DNA of 64,000 bases, taken from Athripsodes cinereus (taxonomy: Eukaryota; Arthropoda; Insecta; Trichoptera; Leptoceridae). The notes under the pieces were generated by a model. The model ran no database searches and had not been told where the DNA came from. It was given only the letters and a program-made list of their open reading frames with translations. Positions within the stretch are counted from its first letter, which is position 1; every line of letters starts with the position of its first letter. Positions 46,820 through 58,639 of this stretch are shown here, in pieces. The DNA lies in NCBI GenBank assembly GCA_947579605.1, contig OX388312.1, positions 24,203,313 to 24,267,312 on the forward strand, in the 5' to 3' direction. The position numbers and the translations under genes are program-made.

Positions 46820-48467
46820 ACAAATATTTCAACTGGACTTAGAGTGAATTGTAACACTTTACACTATTATGATACTCTCACTCTATATGTAAACAGGAGT
46901 ACAATATCAAAGTCCGTTTCTCGTATTTACGGAAAATTTGAAATAAAATAACATAAAATAATCATAGTATTGTAATATGACTTAAAGCAAACAATATTTT
47001 TTATTACCCAGCACTGCCACTTTTTCGATTGTCACAGGAGGCATGGTAGGCACTTAAAAGGATATTATCCAATAGTAGATACAAGTAGAAGGAACAAAAT
47101 ACGAATGGTATATAATAAGTTCCGGCTATAGAGATGCGATAAAAACGCTACGTGCTCCACTCTCCGTGTTGCCAGACCTTTCAAACTGTAGTAGAAAAGA
47201 GAATATCTACAAAAGGTCTATGAATGAGAAAAAAATATACAGTAATTTGATTTGAACAGAAGAACCCGAGAAAAGAACGGAACATTGCTATATAATAATA
47301 ATATATACGAATAGCTCGGTTTAGGCCCAACGGATTGAATTTAGAGTCATTATCGATAAAGTGGTGGAATTGAGCATTACTTTGAGCGGACGGAAGTGAC
47401 CCTTTTGTTTTAAGTGTTTAGGGTAATGTATCAGCTGTAGTCGAGATACAGGAAGGATATTCAAAGTTCCTATTGAAGATTATATATGTATGTTGAAATT
47501 TTCTCGTAAATTAATAATTAATAAATACTATAATAATAATATTTTTCGGTGAAAAATAATATATATTAAAGTATCTAGTGAACCATTTATGCCGTATATT
47601 GCTCTTCATGTAATCAGCAACGGTGAACAATTCATGAATAAAGAAAAAGTTTTTTTACTGTCCAGTAAATGATAAGGTGGATTCTTGAATACGTAACACG
47701 GTAGCGAAAATCAAATCTATTTATTAAAACTTATCTTTTGTGAAAATTCTCTCAATAAAAGTGCTGAGTCATTCTACTGATAAAATTTGATTTATAGTGA
47801 CAATAGAAGATGTGCGAAACAAAATTGTAAAGTGAAACATGCGCTTCAGATTGTATGTGTTCATTTGTAATAGGAAAAATGTCAGTCAACTGAAACATCT
47901 CTTTGTGAGAGTCCGAGAAACAAGAGCGTGCGAACGTTCTATAATTTGAATATACGAGGCTGCTCATAAACCTGACACGTTTTACGTTCAACTCATTTGA
48001 AAGTTACGCACGTGTATTTTATTCAGCTACGGAATAAAATAACTCTTCTATATAAAATTCGTTTACAGTATTTCATTTGTCATTTCAATTTGTATTTATT
48101 AGCAGTAGTCACATAAACAATATATGAAAATTTCATATTCATTGGTATGTATAACTTAAACATATGAGTATTTTGTCATAGCTGAGCAATCAGCTGAAAT
48201 GAAGTAGGTCGTTATACACTAACGAATGTAACATGATGAATCTTATAAATTTTTGAGTCTATTCGTACATCTGCATAACATACACACACAACATACAATG
48301 AAACTAAAGCTCTTTAGGAAAATCTGGGCCTCCTACGAAAACTTGCCTACTTTCAGCGTATTCCTAGGTAAAAACATTTACATCTTATGTATTAATGAAG
48401 ACAAAATATAGTTTTTTAACATCAAATTTGTATGGAGAGTAAATTGTTAAAGTAACTTTTCCCGAAT
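46820..48467. other. AT-rich putative intron, nothing recognised
   Basis: The minus-strand frame 47752-47991 has no identifiable domain. No repeat family is recognised. Confidence 0.4.
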
Positions 48468-48615
48468 ATTTCAAGAGTCCAAGGACTCCTATTTATCTGT
48501 TTAGGTGACAATTTCTTTATTCTTTCAATTCTCTTCAGTCTATCAGTACTACTATCTCAGTGTTAGCATCTCAGACCCTACCACGTCAGTGGGCGGTAGA
48601 CCCGGCTGACGAAGC
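48468..48615 (-). repeat. Second copy of the 2.5-kb repeat, extended
   Basis: CCGAATATTTCAAGAGTCCA through TTTAGGTGACAATTTC matches 2503-2560. In this copy the minus-strand frame extends upstream (RLKRIERIKKLSPKQINRS). A GC-rich block, CCACGTCAGTGGGCGGTAGA, lies beside it. Confidence 0.5.
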
Positions 48616-49690
48616 AGATCCCACCTTGATGGAGAGTAAATATCTTATTCTTCACTTTTTGTCAAAACTTTGCAACTGTAGTTTTATTGTATTAAATAGA
48701 TAATCTACGACTAATTTCTGAGCTAAGCCAGGTTAAAAGTCATTACCTAATAAAACAAAGCATATAGCTAACAAAACCTTAAAAATATTACTAGTTAACA
48801 TGCTAAAAGCTTATAAACCAAAAATAATTTAGTTAAATAAGCAATTTGTGAATAGAAACGATAGAATAACATGTGATATGTAATTAACATATTTTCCTGT
48901 GATTATTTATATCAGTTGGATATTTTACAACGGACATGCAAGGTTGTGATGTTTACGTTTGATGTGAAAATATAATATGCATTCCATAAGTATAGGATGG
49001 TTTAAGGTTGGGTGTGAGTTGTCTGACCACTTACACCTAAAGATATTTTAAAATAAATTTATTATTCGATACTATTATTTCAATACTTTGTTTTAATTAA
49101 GTCTGCGCAACCTAGCAGCTCGATACATGGATTAATTATAGACCGTCGTGTACTCGTTATATGACCTCAAGGGTACCATATTCAAATGTATTATGACATA
49201 CGGAGTTTTTTTTTAATAATAGTTTATTTATTTACCTCAATTGCGTAGCACACTGATAATATAATATTCTACCTGAATGTATGAAAGGTAATATAATATC
49301 TAAAACTTTTATTGGTTTTTTATTCATGTAATATTGTGAAATGTCGTCATGATTATATTTATTGTAAAACCCTCTTTTTCCAAAGTACTTCAAAATAAAA
49401 AATAAAATATACGGCGAAAACAGCCTTTAGAAAAAGTACAAAATATACTTGAAATAAAAACAATCCTACACAATAACAAAAAAAAAACAAAAGCAATAGG
49501 TCAAGAAGATCACCGTTCTTCCATCCAGAAGGTTTTCTAGCTCATTCAGAAAATACTTTCGATAACTACATTAGAATATGTTAAAAAAAAACAACTTTAA
49601 CGTAATCCAGTTTATATTCCCCCCACCCCCTCCCATTGGTCCCATTGCTTCCTTAGCTATCCTTTCATAACTAGACATTTTACTATGTAA
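48616..49690. other. AT-rich putative intron, nothing recognised
   Basis: A C-rich run (CCCCCCACCCCCTCCC) at about 49619-49634 precedes the tandem array. No gene is seen. Confidence 0.4.
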
Positions 49691-50021
49691 CAGATATTAG
49701 CTCATCAAGGCTGGTCTTTTTATCGGTCTTGATGAACTAACAGATATTAGCTCATCAAGGCTGGTCTTTTTATCGGTCTTGATGAACTAACAGATATTAG
49801 CTCATCAAGGCTGGTCTTTTTATCGGTCTTGATGAACTAACAGATATTAGCTCATCAAGGCTGGTCTTTTTATCGGTCTTGATGAACTAACAGATATTAG
49901 CTCATCAAGGCTGGTCTTTTTATCGGTCTTGATGAAGTAACAGATATTAGCTCATCAAGGCTGGTCTTTTTATCGGTCTTGATGAGCTAACAGATATTAG
50001 CTCATCAAGACCGATAAAAAG
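49691..50021. repeat. 50-bp palindromic tandem array, six units plus inverted cap
   Basis: Units start at 49691, 49741, 49791, 49841, 49891 and 49941, exactly 50 bp each. The only differences are at the unit ends (GAAGTAA in unit 5, GAGCTAA in unit 6). Each unit folds: TTAGCTCATCAAG pairs with CTTGATGAACTAA around an 18-base loop. A seventh unit starts at 49991, but after TCATCAAG it turns into the reverse complement. As a result 49966-49990 and 49997-50021 form a perfect 25-bp inverted repeat with a 6-base spacer. Confidence 0.97.
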
Positions 50022-50602
50022 AGTGAGAGACCTACTCTCTACCGACTGAAAATCAAACAGATAAAAGGAATATTAATATTATGTTCATCTTATATAACAT
50101 GTGAGGAAATAATGCGTTATTATAGAATCTGTATTGAATAAAATAATTATATAATAACGTCAGTTTGTATGAAAGTAGGTATATAGTAGATCACATGGAT
50201 CTGTACAACGGAAAGCAGAACTCATACTTCACTGGGTACGGAAATGAACACGCTTTGTATCAAAATATTATATTTAAAACAAAACCACGCGTCGATATCA
50301 GAAACGTTAAAAATGAGACAGTGTTCTGCAGGTGAATTTCGATGGCGAATATAGTCCGCGTATAAAAATTGTATTTAAATTAGAAAAACGTTAGATATAT
50401 TATGATATTCTAGCAAAAGTGACCAAGATTTCCAAGTGAATAACTTTTGATGGTTCTAATTTAAATGTTATTTTCAATTAAATTGAAAACGTCGGTATTA
50501 AAAATATATGAGAATTTTTAGTTATTGAATAATATTATTATTTTACAAGATCAGTGATCATAAGAAAACAACATAAATTATGTTCCAAATTCATAAAACA
50601 CA

Positions 50603-50685
50603 GCTCTCAATTGCTCTTTAATACTCTTCCCGGGAGCAGAGGGCAGACATCAACCTCCTCTATTCAGAGCGTCTTCGTGCCTTTG
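50603..50685 (-). pseudogene. Short RTE-type 3' remnant
   Basis: CCCGGGAGCAGAGGGCAGA and TATTCAGAGCGTCTTCGTGCC match the 3' coding end seen at 31840-31900 and 51570-51650. No trinucleotide tail or duplication is visible. Confidence 0.65.
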
Positions 50686-51526
50686 GAGTTGTATTTAAAT
50701 AACATTTCCTACTAAAGATAAAAACAAATATATATTTCAACAGATAATGAATAACAGTGTTATAACTATATTCCTACGATAAACATTCCATTGTCATACA
50801 AAAAGCAAGATATTATTTCTAATCTTACTTGCCGGTTACATTAGTATATCAAAACTGAAACAATAATAAAGCATACCTACAAGATTTCTTCAAGTTTCCA
50901 ATATCTTTACTATTGTAACGAATAAAATACATAAAATCACAGAATGATTCAACCTTTTGACTAGGAAATATTTGTATTCTGGGAATTCTTTCGCCCTTCT
51001 GTAAACCTACCAAAGCTCTCGCGGCTCTTCAGGCAGTTTGTTGATACAAGGTATTAAGCCCCAACCCCCAAAAAGGAAACAAGAAACGTTTGACGATATT
51101 GGATACGCGAAAAAATATATTATACTTACACATTTATCCCTGAATTACATGATTCCGCTTTTATCGACTTTATTTAAATCTGCAAAAAATAACAGTGCAG
51201 ACATTATCTTGTTTCTAAATAAATCGGCTCTTACGGGTCTGAAATTGCCCGTGTTTTACCTGGAAATTAACAAAACTTCTCTCAAATGATAAAAGCAACA
51301 CATCTCCAAACGATACAAATTATATAAACAAAATATCCTGCATATTTTAAAACGCAGAAAAATATTAATTAATTGGATATCTTCTAAAAGTTTCTAAAAA
51401 AACGATGGGTCTTATTTATGAGGCAGTATCTCAAACAAACAGGAGATCTGGTTTCAAATCTAACAGTCGACATTACATTATCACACATCAAGCAATATGA
51501 TTATGATAAAGATTAATAAACTCTAT
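50686..51526. other. AT-rich putative intron, nothing recognised
   Basis: The frame 51038-51289 (+) has no recognisable domain. Confidence 0.4.
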
Positions 51527-51537
51527 GATCTTTTCGA

Positions 51538-51668
51538 TCAACGATATCAGAGCGCAAGGAATGTCGTGAGAAGAGGTGACGCAATTGGCACAGAGACGCT
51601 CTGAATGGAGGAGGCTGTTTCTGCCCTGTGCTCCCGAGAGGAGCGTTGAGGGCGATGATGATGATGAT
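51538..51668 (+). mobile_element. 131-bp RTE-type insertion with 11-bp duplication
   Basis: The same 3' coding end as 31815-32085 is present (AGAGCGCAAGGAATGTCGTG, GACGCAATTGGCACAGAGAC), ending in (GAT)n. GATCTTTTCGA at 51527-51537 and 51669-51679 is the duplication. The element is severely 5'-truncated. Confidence 0.92.
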
Positions 51669-51679
51669 GATCTTTTCGA

Positions 51680-54624
51680 AATTGAAATAGGGATTTTGTG
51701 AACAAGTGTACCGAAAATCTGCAAATATTTTAGCTCTAATATGGAGATGCAGATAAGATCTGCTGGTTATAACATATTATGTCAACTCATAGTTAAACTG
51801 GCAATAAACTTCTTTGAAAGTCTTTAAGAGGGTAAAATCCAAATTGATCATTTTAAAAATTGAAGTTAAGTTATTTCTATTAACACGATTATCTTTGGGA
51901 TATACGCGATTACATACGACTCAGATTTACGCTACATTCTAAGACACCACTATCGTGTAGATTAGAATACTTGTAATACATCAATAATATTATTCTTGCG
52001 CAAAAAACACGACACCACTTTCACGAAATACATACATACTCCAAAAAATGATAAAAAAAAATAGATCTATCGAAACAATTTTACTATGCAAATTCCATAA
52101 TATTTACAAAAGAAATAATAATAAAAAAGATGTGACGCTAAGAAAGTATTATGTTTTACACAAGTACAAGCTTTGTTATTATATATAAACCAACCATTTT
52201 CATATAAAAACCAAAAATATTATTGCTTTTATAATCTACTTTCATTGTTCACAAGACGTAGTAAACAATGTCGGCGAATTTTCAGGAAAACGTGTTTATG
52301 TGCATTTGCCAGAAATATATTACGTATGCAAACAAGCTCGCGCTTTACCGTATGACGATTTTCATTACATTTTTACTATCCGTGGAGTCCTGTACACGAA
52401 TAATCAAGTAGTTTTTTTTTCAATTAGAAATTCATAGTAATTTATAAAAAGAGAGGGTGACCGAGAGAAAATTAGCAATATTGCAATCAAATATCGTTAT
52501 TACAATAGAAGAACTTGTTTAGCATCGTTTACTTATTTAAAGGTGCTACATAGTTATCGTTTTACGGAGCTTCATATAAGCTTGAGTATAATAACTTATA
52601 TTAAATATCTATGTGTGTTAATATCATAAAGAAGGCAATCTATTTTTTTTTTCATGTCTTTGTAGTATGCTACCCTTATGAAAATGCTTGCTGGGACAAT
52701 TGTAACAGCAAAACGAATTGCAGATATTGCATGATAGGTCAATGCATGTTGTAAATAAATAATAATAATATAAAGGTATTAAATAACCGTGAGGTACCTC
52801 CCCGCTGAATACACGACCAAAACGATACTAAAATATCATCATAGAAATGAAGTGAAGTTTTTAAAACAAACAACGACCCAGTAACTTTGTTGTTTGACTG
52901 CAAAATGGTGTTACTTTTACACCCATCATTAAAACTTTCAAAATCCCCTTCACCTTGTAGTTTCAACTCAATGCGAATGCCTGTAAAATATTTCAATATT
53001 TGGAATAAAGGTACTTAATATATTTCATGAAAAAAAAATTCCTTCATTTATTTTATTTAAGTCAGAGGTCTGCGATTGAAAATTTTTCTTGGACTTCATT
53101 CATTTTTATTATATCTTAAATTATTGCAATTGATGAGAAAAAATGCATGCTCAAAACCAAAAACAATGGAAGTTTTAAATTAGCTTATATCCAGAAGCGA
53201 TGAAATGAAGGCTGTCAGAAAGTAAGTGAATCTAAATATCTCAACATGGAAGCTATTTTGAGCTATGAAGTTTTATAAACTTATTGTCTTTTATGAAATA
53301 ATCCTAGTTACAAAAAAAAAACTGATAAAACACGGAATCAAAGTCTGACACAATGTATGTATGCAAAAAAGTAATTAGTGGACCATTCTATAAAATATGC
53401 TGTAACTCATTAATAAACTACAAACAGTTTTCAGAATTAATATCGGTCCATTTTATATTTCAGGCGGGCAAAATTAAATCAATATTTATACAATTTAAAC
53501 TGCTGAATATCGTTGTTTAAAGGTTGATGATATCACAACAACAAATGAACGTGGAAGTGTGATTTTTTAGAGCAATTTCAACAACGACGCTGCAAAATCC
53601 TCCCAAAACATAATTCTCGATATTAAACAATGAGGGTAGTCGTGGGACGGCATACATTACACTATACTACGTGTACGTGTTGCGACGTGTTTGCATTTTT
53701 TAACAACCATTCACCATACTAACGTTATACTACTACTATCACTAATAACAACTACTGCTGGTTGCGGTATGGCGATTATTTTTTGCACGATCAGAGGAAA
53801 TCGCTATTTTAGTAGAAATTGTATACGGCAAAAAGTACCACCAGATACAACTAATAATACCCAACAGATACCCATACTGGTAATAGAACCTTTTCACACT
53901 TTTTGAATTTATTTGCATAGAATTATTCATCTTTTTTTCATGATAGAGAAACCAAATTTATTCAAAAAGATTTTGGGTCAAAGAGATTGTACTTCTTCCA
54001 AGATATTCCATAAACTTTGATGTCGTTATAAAACTATACAAAAGGTCCTTTGAGAATTAAAAGCATCTTGCAATAAATCTTTAAGTACTATTTGACGTTT
54101 TAAAAACTTGAATCTGCAAAGTGTCTCTTTTGCAACAGACAGTTTACAGGCCTAAATCAGATACAAATCTTAAAATTTCACCAATTTGAACCAACTTAGT
54201 TAATCTCCAGTCGTGTGATAATATTAAGTTTTAGCGTTCCTCAAATCAAAGCTGCCGATTCACAAAGTTTCACGGGACATCGATTCTCTCCAGTCATTTA
54301 ATTCACGTGCAAGTGTAAAAGCGATTCTCACGATCGGATACAACAAAAAACGTCGAAAAAAGTTTAGATAGTCAGTGCTGCACATTTTGCAGTGTGAAAT
54401 GGGGTGTAGATATTTAGTTTTCACAAGTCCGTGATCGATGAGAAAACTACATATATCCAATACGTACAAAATAAAGCTCCATTATTATTGATACTTGCGC
54501 TGAATAATAAATATAATATTGTAGCAATGTATTACCTTAGTATCGCAAAGTATACTTTCCTAGCGTTGAAACGGTTAGTGGTGAAATGTATTGAAACACA
54601 AATATCTGCTACTACTTATACTGC
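51680..54624. other. AT-rich putative intron, nothing recognised
   Basis: Frames at 52739-52996 (-), 53691-53906 (+), 54260-54469 (-) and 54431-54658 (+) lack known domains, splice context or GC elevation. Confidence 0.4.
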
Positions 54625-54675
54625 TATACTATCACGGCGAATCCCACAAGTGGGGTAACAAGCAAACTGATTGCA
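54625..54675 (+). repeat. Dispersed repeat R, 5' fragment
   Basis: ACTATCACGGCGAATCCCAC, then AAGTGGGGTAACAAGCAAAC. Only the first block of the family is present. Confidence 0.65.
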
Positions 54676-54982
54676 AATGTATCATGTAACCTTATATCCT
54701 CGGTTATCTAAATATTTGAACAGTATTTTTTGTGAAATCTTAACGTAAAATATCAAACAAATATCTCTACATTATCTGACTGTATTTTACTGCGCCAATA
54801 AATCAATTGATTTTCGCCGATTTTTATAACTAATTTTGGAATAATTTAACATAGTAAGTCCAAAACAAAGATATGAATCTTGTAATATGGGTATTAACGC
54901 GACCAAGTACGTACACACAATACACTAAACACATATAAATGTACACCCAGACCCAGGACATTTTGAAAAAGGTCATTCTTAA

Positions 54983-55120
54983 TTTTATTTATTTATTCAT
55001 CTTTTAATGTTCATTGATTAAAATACATACAATTTTGCCCTGACCAGGGAATCGAACCCGTAACGACAATCCGAAATCCGGCAAGACACAAACAACATTT
55101 CATCATCTCTAGTAGGTATA
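54983..55120 (-). mobile_element. tRNA-derived SINE with CR1-type LINE tail
   Basis: On the minus strand box B GGTTCGATTCC (55048-55058) follows a degraded box A (CCTACTAGAGATGATG). A CCCTGGTCAGGG palindrome comes next. The 3' part TTTTAATCAATGAACATTAA with GATGAATAAATAAATAAA matches the end of the full-length LINE (TTTTTATCAATGTACAGTAA with GAATGAATAAATAAATAAA). The tail match suggests it is copied by that LINE's reverse transcriptase. Confidence 0.75.
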
Positions 55121-55534
55121 TTGTGAATGTGTGTGATGAATCACAATACTTTATGACATCGTGTCGAAGTAAAGAAAACTTTGTAGTTTTACTATCATTC
55201 AATGCACGCTCTCTATTATGTATTATTCCATGTTATATATTTAAGACTCAGACGTCTTTATTATACTTTTATAATCCAATACAAAGTTATATTATTACGT
55301 ATTGTACTATCTAATAGTAGGTATGTAATATGAGTTATGATACAAAGAAAATAGTTTTATAGAAGATAAATCAGTTGTATCTATTCTCCGTGTGGATTTT
55401 CTAGTTGTAATTCGCAGCGAGTTGTGTAATTAACATTTTTTACAGTAGTAGGTGTAGCAACATGGTTTACATGCAAAATAATATCTTGATAAAGCAACAC
55501 ACCAACATGCAAACACATGTATTTAAGTTCATTA

Positions 55535-55650
55535 AGAAGTAAGGTGGTCTCGGATTTTTAATCGAGAGACCCGGGTTCGATTCCACCTGACTTAATCCAC
55601 CATCACATTTTGCTAACTGTGTGGGGGTGTGAGGGGTACTTGGGTTTGTT
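55535..55650 (+). mobile_element. tRNA-Lys-like SINE, best copy (B4)
   Basis: AAGGTGGTCTCGGATTTTTA is followed by ATCGAGAGACCCGGGTTCGATTCCACC: a five-base-pair anticodon stem and an intact box B. A body with CTGTGTGGGGGTGTGAGGGG follows. The acceptor stem does not close, so this is not a tRNA gene. Confidence 0.7.
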
Positions 55651-55689
55651 TCAATTCAGAATCATTAAAAAATAAGTGATTACATTTAT

Positions 55690-55885
55690 ACCATCACGGC
55701 TTATTTCAATCGTAGGGTAGCCAGCAGATAAGCTGCAAGCAATAAACATGCACTATTTATTGATTAGTCATCGAGTTAATTTGTCCCCAAATATCAATGT
55801 CCCCCTTGCCTTTTCAGGATACTCGAAAACTTGCGGAAAAGTGTGGGAGACCAATTCTTTGCTGGGTATTTGTGCATTAACTGGT
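55690..55885 (+). repeat. Dispersed repeat R, near-complete copy
   Basis: ACCATCACGGCTTATTTCAA, GGGTAGCCAGCAGATAAGCTG, then TTTTCAGGATACTCGAAAAC and GTGGGAGACCAATTCTTTGC. The GGTGGCATACTTC block is missing. The frame 55748-55987 over it is not a gene. Confidence 0.75.
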
Positions 55886-56050
55886 CTAAAACGGTTCGTT
55901 TTCTGTAAAACCACCGCTAAGGTGTATTTTCAAAATCGTAGTAGGTATCTCGTGAACAATTGGGTCTATAAACTTATCTTGAATTGATGAAAAATCGTCA
56001 ATAGCTGTTTCTATGTTAACTTAAGATCTGATCATTGTTTTTATTGATTG

Positions 56051-56107
56051 TCAGTACATTGTGGATGACTCAGTACGTTGTGGATGAGTCAGTACATTGT
56101 GGATGAG
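56051..56107. repeat. Three tandem 19-bp units
   Basis: TCAGTACATTGTGGATGAC, TCAGTACGTTGTGGATGAG and TCAGTACATTGTGGATGAG follow each other without gaps. Confidence 0.9.
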
Positions 56108-56868
56108 TCTTTCAAATTAATAAATAACAACAAACACTTTTAATTATTACCAGATTTTAAAAAAAATATTAAATGTTCGAACTAAGATACTAGCATAAAT
56201 ATTATATTATGTAAATTTTAATGTGTGGAATACCTACAGGCTTTTACCGAAAGACCGTCGAAGTACAATATTAGCAAAAAGCATACGGAGTTACTTTTGA
56301 AGAGATTTACTTATCCAACGGCCTCTAACGTAATGTTAGGAAGAAGATAAAATAAGAAAATATATATTCATTTTATGAGTTTATAAAAGAAGGGCAAGAT
56401 AAGTGGCTTCATAAAATACATTTTTGTTTTAGAGTTTTGCTTGAAATATTATGCATAACGATAACGAGTCTTTAATTTTGTTAAAGTTCTGTATAACACA
56501 GAAACAACTCAAAATTTATTCAAATATTAACATTTCAAAGAGGAGTTCAAGGTTGAGTTCTTCACAAGCTTTTTGCTCGACTTAGCCAAGGCAGTCTTAG
56601 CCATATAAAAAATATTTAAATACATATATAAATTGAATGGTTTCACGTGTATTGGAAAGACCCCCATACATCTAGATATCGAAGCAGTTCAGGACTGCTA
56701 TTCATTTGCACTTGCAAACAAAAAAAATCTGTCCACACGGCCGAGTCTTGGTGGACAGCCCGAAGGGCTGATTGGCTTTAATAATATGTTTGGTTTAATG
56801 TTTCTATTTAGAAACAGAAACGTGCTCAATGGAATCAAATTTTAGAGTGTCATGTTTTTACTCGTAAT

Positions 56869-56935
56869 CATTTTATTTATTTATTTATTTAAACACAATA
56901 TACGGCAATTGCCTTTACAAGTATACAGATAAACT
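56869..56935 (-). mobile_element. LINE-like 3' tail fragment
   Basis: On the minus strand AAAGGCAATTGCCGTATATT is followed by GTGTTTAAATAAATAAATAA. It resembles the end at 36170-36208 and differs from the CR1-type LINE of this window. Confidence 0.55.
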
Positions 56936-57710
56936 TTATAACATCACACAATCATTCAACACATGTAGGTACGAAAATATAAAAACAGACAAAACATTCT
57001 CCAGTTAAAGTCAGAAAATAAAAATGAAAATTTAAATACAAATACAATAAATTCATTAAAAGACAAATTTTAGTCACTAGTCAAGATATTAAAAAAAAAA
57101 TATAATAATTTTAGAACTGATCAAAAACACACGAACAAAAATACATGAACATGTGGACATTTGGAGAATGTGTACATTTTTTCCGCTATCCACCCGTTGT
57201 CGAGTGATTTGAGAATGTGTACCTACATTGAGGATATATAAATATACAAAAAAAAGCTGTGAACAGAATCAAATATTTAAAAGATTTTAAATTCTACGTT
57301 TTAACGAAAAAATAAGGTTGTACCTTAAAAGATAGGACGAAATTAAAAACTGATTAATCGCTACACCCTAAATTGGGTCAAACGTCAGTGTGAACAATTT
57401 TATTAATAAAAACTGACCGACAACCAAACACGAACGACGCTTAGCATAATTGATTGTTCTACTATTTATATATTAGCGAAACGGTATACATCCGTATAAA
57501 GAATATTAATAAAATAATTACTTCACTAATTAAACGCCGCATAACAATACGCGAGTGAGACTAAAAAACAATGTGAGACTAAAAATCAAACCCATGAATG
57601 GAAATACTTGACGTTGTACATTCTTGATATGAAAAGAAACTTGAGACTTTCGACCCGTTGTAGGTAATACTTGAACAGTTATATATGTAATCACAGTATC
57701 TCTTACAACT
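56936..57710. other. AT-rich putative intron, nothing recognised
   Basis: Part may be the body of the LINE-like fragment to its left, but no homology could be shown. Confidence 0.35.
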
Positions 57711-57945
57711 GGGGGCCTAAAATGGCCACATTGGGCAATTCATCTACAGATGATTCATTTCCCGATTTGCCAGCAGATCCGTAGCAATTCCTTTTATTTT
57801 CGTAAAATGGACACGATTGTGCGCGATTCATCCACAATTCATTTCATCAAATGATTCATATTTGGTGAAATATTGCCGTTAAATCGTTTTACGATTCCTT
57901 ATATGATCCTATTATGATTCATATAAAGTGGCATTTTAGCCCCCC
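57711..57945. mobile_element. MITE with GGGGGCTAAAATG ends
   Basis: GGGGGCCTAAAATGGCCAC and its inverted partner GTGGCATTTTAGCCCCCC define 235 bp. The interior repeats GATTCAT at least five times (for example ATGATTCAT near 57748 and 57862). No clear duplication and no ORF are seen. Confidence 0.75.
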
Positions 57946-58049
57946 TGGACTCAGTGTATAAAATGAACATAAATATCGCCCTCTGTGTTTCATAAAAATA
58001 AGATATTCAGTATGGGGGACATCCCAAGTTATCTTTATTAATTCAAAAA

Positions 58050-58345
58050 CACCATTAAGGCGTTTTCCGCAAGTGGGGTAGCCAGCAGACCAAAAACACG
58101 CATGTTGTTCTCCCCATGCTAATTAAAGTTAGGACATTCAAGATAGGTGGCACATCTCATCGCTGAGCTGAAGATGACTTTAATATGATGTTTTACGAAA
58201 ATCTACCTGCCTCTTACAGGACACTCGAAATTTAATAGAAAATATTAGAAAATCTATTATACATCGGGAACGTACCTACTTTGTTACTGAATTCAAAATG
58301 TTGAATGTATCAAACGTGATGTTTTACAAAAACACTATTGTCTTT
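58050..58345 (+). repeat. Dispersed repeat R, one full and one partial copy in tandem
   Basis: The first copy has CGCAAGTGGGGTAGCCAGCAG, AGGTGGCACATCTCATCGCTG and CTGCCTCTTACAGGACACTC. A second partial start near 58261 (ACTTTGTTACTGAATTCAAA, GTGATGTTTTACAAAAACAC) follows directly. Confidence 0.65.
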
Positions 58346-58354
58346 AACAAAGAA

Positions 58355-58477
58355 CACGTGAATATTGATCTTAGATGTTGTACAACACCCTTGAAGTGAT
58401 ATATTACAAATACGGTTATTATTGTATTACAATTTATACACTGTATTACAATTTATAAAGTGTATAAATTGTAATAC
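58355..58477. repeat. Short dispersed repeat next to a 19-bp palindrome
   Basis: ATTGATCTTAGATGTTGTAC and CCTTGAAGTGATAT (to about 58420) resemble 3570-3655. Positions 58424-58442 and 58459-58477 (GTATTACAATTTATACACT and its complement) are perfect inverted arms with a 16-base spacer. Confidence 0.6.
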
Positions 58478-58500
58478 AATTTATACAGTGTATAATTATT

Positions 58501-58614
58501 ATTTTTTAAAAAAAAAAGATATATCTGGGTTTTGTTATAAACCCAAATACAACTTTATACACCTTCCACAGTAAACTAAAAGCTTGTGTCGTGAAAGGGG
58601 AGTTTGCCGGCACT
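58501..58614 (-). mobile_element. SINE A, headless copy
   Basis: The body and tail are as in 27505-27687, but the copy stops at the GTGCCGGCAAACTCC junction, so the tRNA head is missing. This fits 5' truncation during insertion. Confidence 0.82.
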
Positions 58615-58639
58615 TGCAATTGTAATACAATAATTGTAA

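Noticed and set aside
49691..50021. CRISPR-like array
   Set aside because: There are no variable spacers: the whole 50-bp period is repeated, and the DNA is eukaryotic.
52739..52996. 85-aa minus-strand ORF as oaf exon
   Set aside because: It has none of the OAF sequence features, no GC elevation and no clear splice sites.
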